A DNA stretch of 64,000 nucleotides, from contig NC_080698.1 in NCBI RefSeq assembly GCF_030445035.2, positions 25,079,294 through 25,143,293 of the forward strand, written 5' to 3'. The DNA is from Dasypus novemcinctus (taxonomy: Eukaryota; Chordata; Mammalia; Cingulata; Dasypodidae). Below, one piece after another: positions 62,179 to 64,000 of the stretch. Made by a program: the position numbers and the translations under genes. The notes under the pieces are model-generated. The model searched no databases. It was not told the origin of the DNA and saw only the letters and a list, made by a program, of their open reading frames with translations. Numbering within the stretch: the first letter of the stretch is position 1; every line of letters begins with the position of its first letter.

Positions 62179-64000
62179 AAAATGGATGAAAGACTTGAAT
62201 AGACATTTCTCCAAAGAGGAAATACAAATGGGCAAAAAGCACATGAAAAAATGTTCAACATCACTAGCTATTAGGGAAATGCAGATCAAATCTACAATGA
62301 GATACCATTTCAAAACTTATATAGAATGGCCATTATTTTTTAAAAAACACAGAAAACTACAAGTTCTGAAAAGGATGTGGAGAAACAGGAACATTCCTTC
62401 ACTGTTGATGGGAATGTAGTACGGTGAAACATCAGTGGAAGACAGTTTGGCAGCACCTCAAGAAGCTGAATATAGAACTGCTGTATGATCCAGCAATCCT
62501 GTAACTAGGAATATTCTGAAGAACTGAAAGCAAGGACACAAACTGACATTTGCACACCAAATGTTCACAACTGCTAAAATATGAAACCAGCCCAAGTATC
62601 CATCAACCGATGAATGGATAAACAAAAGGTGATACACACACATTGTGGAATACTATTCAGCTGTGAGAAGAAATGAAATCAGGATGCACATGACAACATG
62701 GATGAACCTAGAGGACATTATGTTGAGAGAAATAAGCCAGACACAAAAGGACAAATATTGTATGGTCTCACTAATAATATGAACTAAATATGATGAGTAA
62801 ACCCAGACGTAAACTCTAGAGAATGGGTTACTAGGAGATAAATTATGGATTGAGAATGGGAGGTGATACTTGTTATTAATGTAGCATTATTAATAAGATT
62901 AATTGTAAAAGTGTGGAAATTAATAGAGTTAATGGTAACATATAATAACTATCACTGCTGATTTACAAATGTGATTGTGGCTATAAGGGATGTGTTTGTG
63001 GGTGTAAATGTCAACCGAAAGAAAACTAGAGAATATTTAGGGAATATCTAACAGTGATTTCAGTGGTAGATGAAAATTGCAATTAATAGTATAAATACAA
63101 GAACCCTCTTTTTTTACAAGTGCTAAGAATATGGTGATACATGGGAAAATTACAACTAACGTAACTTATGGACAATAGTTAACAGTAATTGTAATACTCT
63201 GCTACAATGGCAAGAAGTTATTTTTTCAACACTAAGGGACAACAAGCATGAGGTATAAGGGGGTATAGGATTTTTCCCTTTGGAGTAACAAAAATGTTCT
63301 AAAATTGAGGTGATGACAGTACAACTCTGTGATGAAAATGAGTCACTGAGTGTACACTCTGAACAGACTGCATAGAGCATGAAACTGTATAACACAGGGA
63401 ATCCAATGGTGTACTGTGGTTAATGGGACAAATATGAGAACGTTTTCTCCTAAACAATAACAAATACATAATACTAATAAAGGGTGGTAATAATCGAGTG
63501 GGTGGCAGGAAAAATACACCAGATATAAGGGGTATAGTTGGTAGTAATATTTTGATGTGTTCTTGAATAGTCTGTAACAAATATTTCACAACAATGCAAG
63601 GTGTGGTGGGGAGATGAATGGGAGCCCTGTATGATCATATGCATGTTTGTTTTATAAATTCACAGACTTTACAAATTTATCATTTATGTATGTCCATGTA
63701 TGAATGCTATACTTCATCAAAATTTTATTTTCAAAAATTCCAATAACACTATAAGAGCAAAAACTCTGATCAATAGCAAAATGTTTAGAATAAATCTGAC
63801 TAGACTTAACGCAAAAAAAAAAAATTCTACCAGCCTTCTTTACAGAAACAGAAAAGCCAATCATCAAATTTATACGGAAGGATAAGGTGCCCTGAACAGC
63901 CAAAGTCATCCTAAAAAAAGAATGAAGTTGGAGGGCTCATACTTACCAATCTTAAAACTTACTATAAAGCCATAGTAATCAAAACAGCATGATACTGGCA

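Larger units (their letters stand above)
58781..63820 (+). mobile_element. L1-D: LINE-1 nested in L1-C, ORF1 deleted
   Basis: The flanks AAGATTCAAACAG (58768-58780) and AAAATTCTACCAG (63821-63833) are an aged TSD in L1-C ORF2 sequence. The 5' end GGGAAGATGGCTTTAGAGTA resembles L1-A. After ~170 bp it jumps straight into the ORF2 endonuclease (GGCATACACTGGCAAAACTG), so ORF1 is missing. ORF2 has a second gap near 60741. A remnant of the RT site lies at 60852 (FADDMML-like). The 3' UTR spans ~62850-63735. Confidence 0.85.
45817..64000 (-). other. PSMD6 intron, at least 18.2 kb, running off the window
   Basis: No further PSMD6 exon was recognised. The stretch holds two DAS dimers (46041, 47131), an LTR remnant (48020-48460) and a nest of three L1s with eight DAS copies from 48.5 kb on. 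46382-47118 and 47524-48019 contain no named element, apart from LTR-like wording near 46440-46640 that I could not assign. Confidence 0.7.
52079..64000 (+). mobile_element. L1-C: LINE-1 inserted in L1-B, itself split by L1-D
   Basis: It starts TGGGAAGATGGCAGAATGGG, the same 5' UTR type as L1-B. ORF1 remnants lie at 53252-53800 (coil, then IPGGEEKEKGTKRILKEI). ORF2 runs 54560-58780 with the RT signature LSLFADDMILYTENPEK near 58366. L1-D interrupts it at 58780. ORF2 resumes at 63821 with CAGCCTTCTTTACAGAAACA and continues off the window. Stops and frameshifts throughout. Confidence 0.85.

Overview
This window is mammalian nuclear DNA, almost certainly from an armadillo (Dasypus or a close relative). 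The main clue is a family of tRNA-headed SINEs with a GGCCCAGTGG-type A box, a GGTTCAAACC-type B box, a G-run and an (AAAT)n-ATCTTTAAA tail. I recognise these as DAS elements, which I know only from xenarthrans. Old mammal-wide repeats (MIR, L2, MER5-type hAT) are also present. Nothing here is prokaryotic, so there are no operons, RBSs or CRISPR arrays to report.

Two genes converge tail to tail. On the + strand, 1-~17.9 kb holds the 3' part of ATXN7 (ataxin-7, which anchors the SAGA deubiquitinase module). Four internal coding exons (4183-4448, 5971-6169, 6528-6649, 10058-11108) and a tiny final coding exon (13943-13960) join in frame to encode the last 551 residues. They are followed by a ~4 kb 3' UTR with AATAAA at 17908. 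An intergenic gap of about 8.4 kb follows. On the - strand, PSMD6 (26S proteasome lid subunit Rpn7) runs from its poly(A) signal near 26387 up to at least 45816. Six exons join in frame to give 272 residues, which fits residues 118-389 of the 389-residue human protein. The exons for residues 1-117 were not seen, so they probably lie beyond the right edge. The order ATXN7 (+) then PSMD6 (-) matches human 3p14.

The rest is repeats. The PSMD6 introns are swollen by L1 and DAS insertions. A nest occupies 48.5-64 kb: L1-B is broken by L1-C, L1-C is broken by L1-D, and all carry DAS insertions. All 17 DAS copies inside the PSMD6 unit lie antisense to PSMD6, and the two copies in the ATXN7 intron lie antisense to ATXN7. 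Many insertions have visible target-site duplications (TSDs), so their order can be read. No RNA gene looks functional; the clearest RNA relic is a ~38-nt U2 snRNA retrocopy inside an L1 3' UTR.

I found no new gene system. The most useful second-look items are a candidate alternative exon just before the last ATXN7 exon, a pure (TCC)12 serine-codon run in ATXN7, several very short TSD-flanked retroinsertions, a 20-bp minisatellite grown inside a SINE, and a pair of ~500-bp solo-LTR-like elements.
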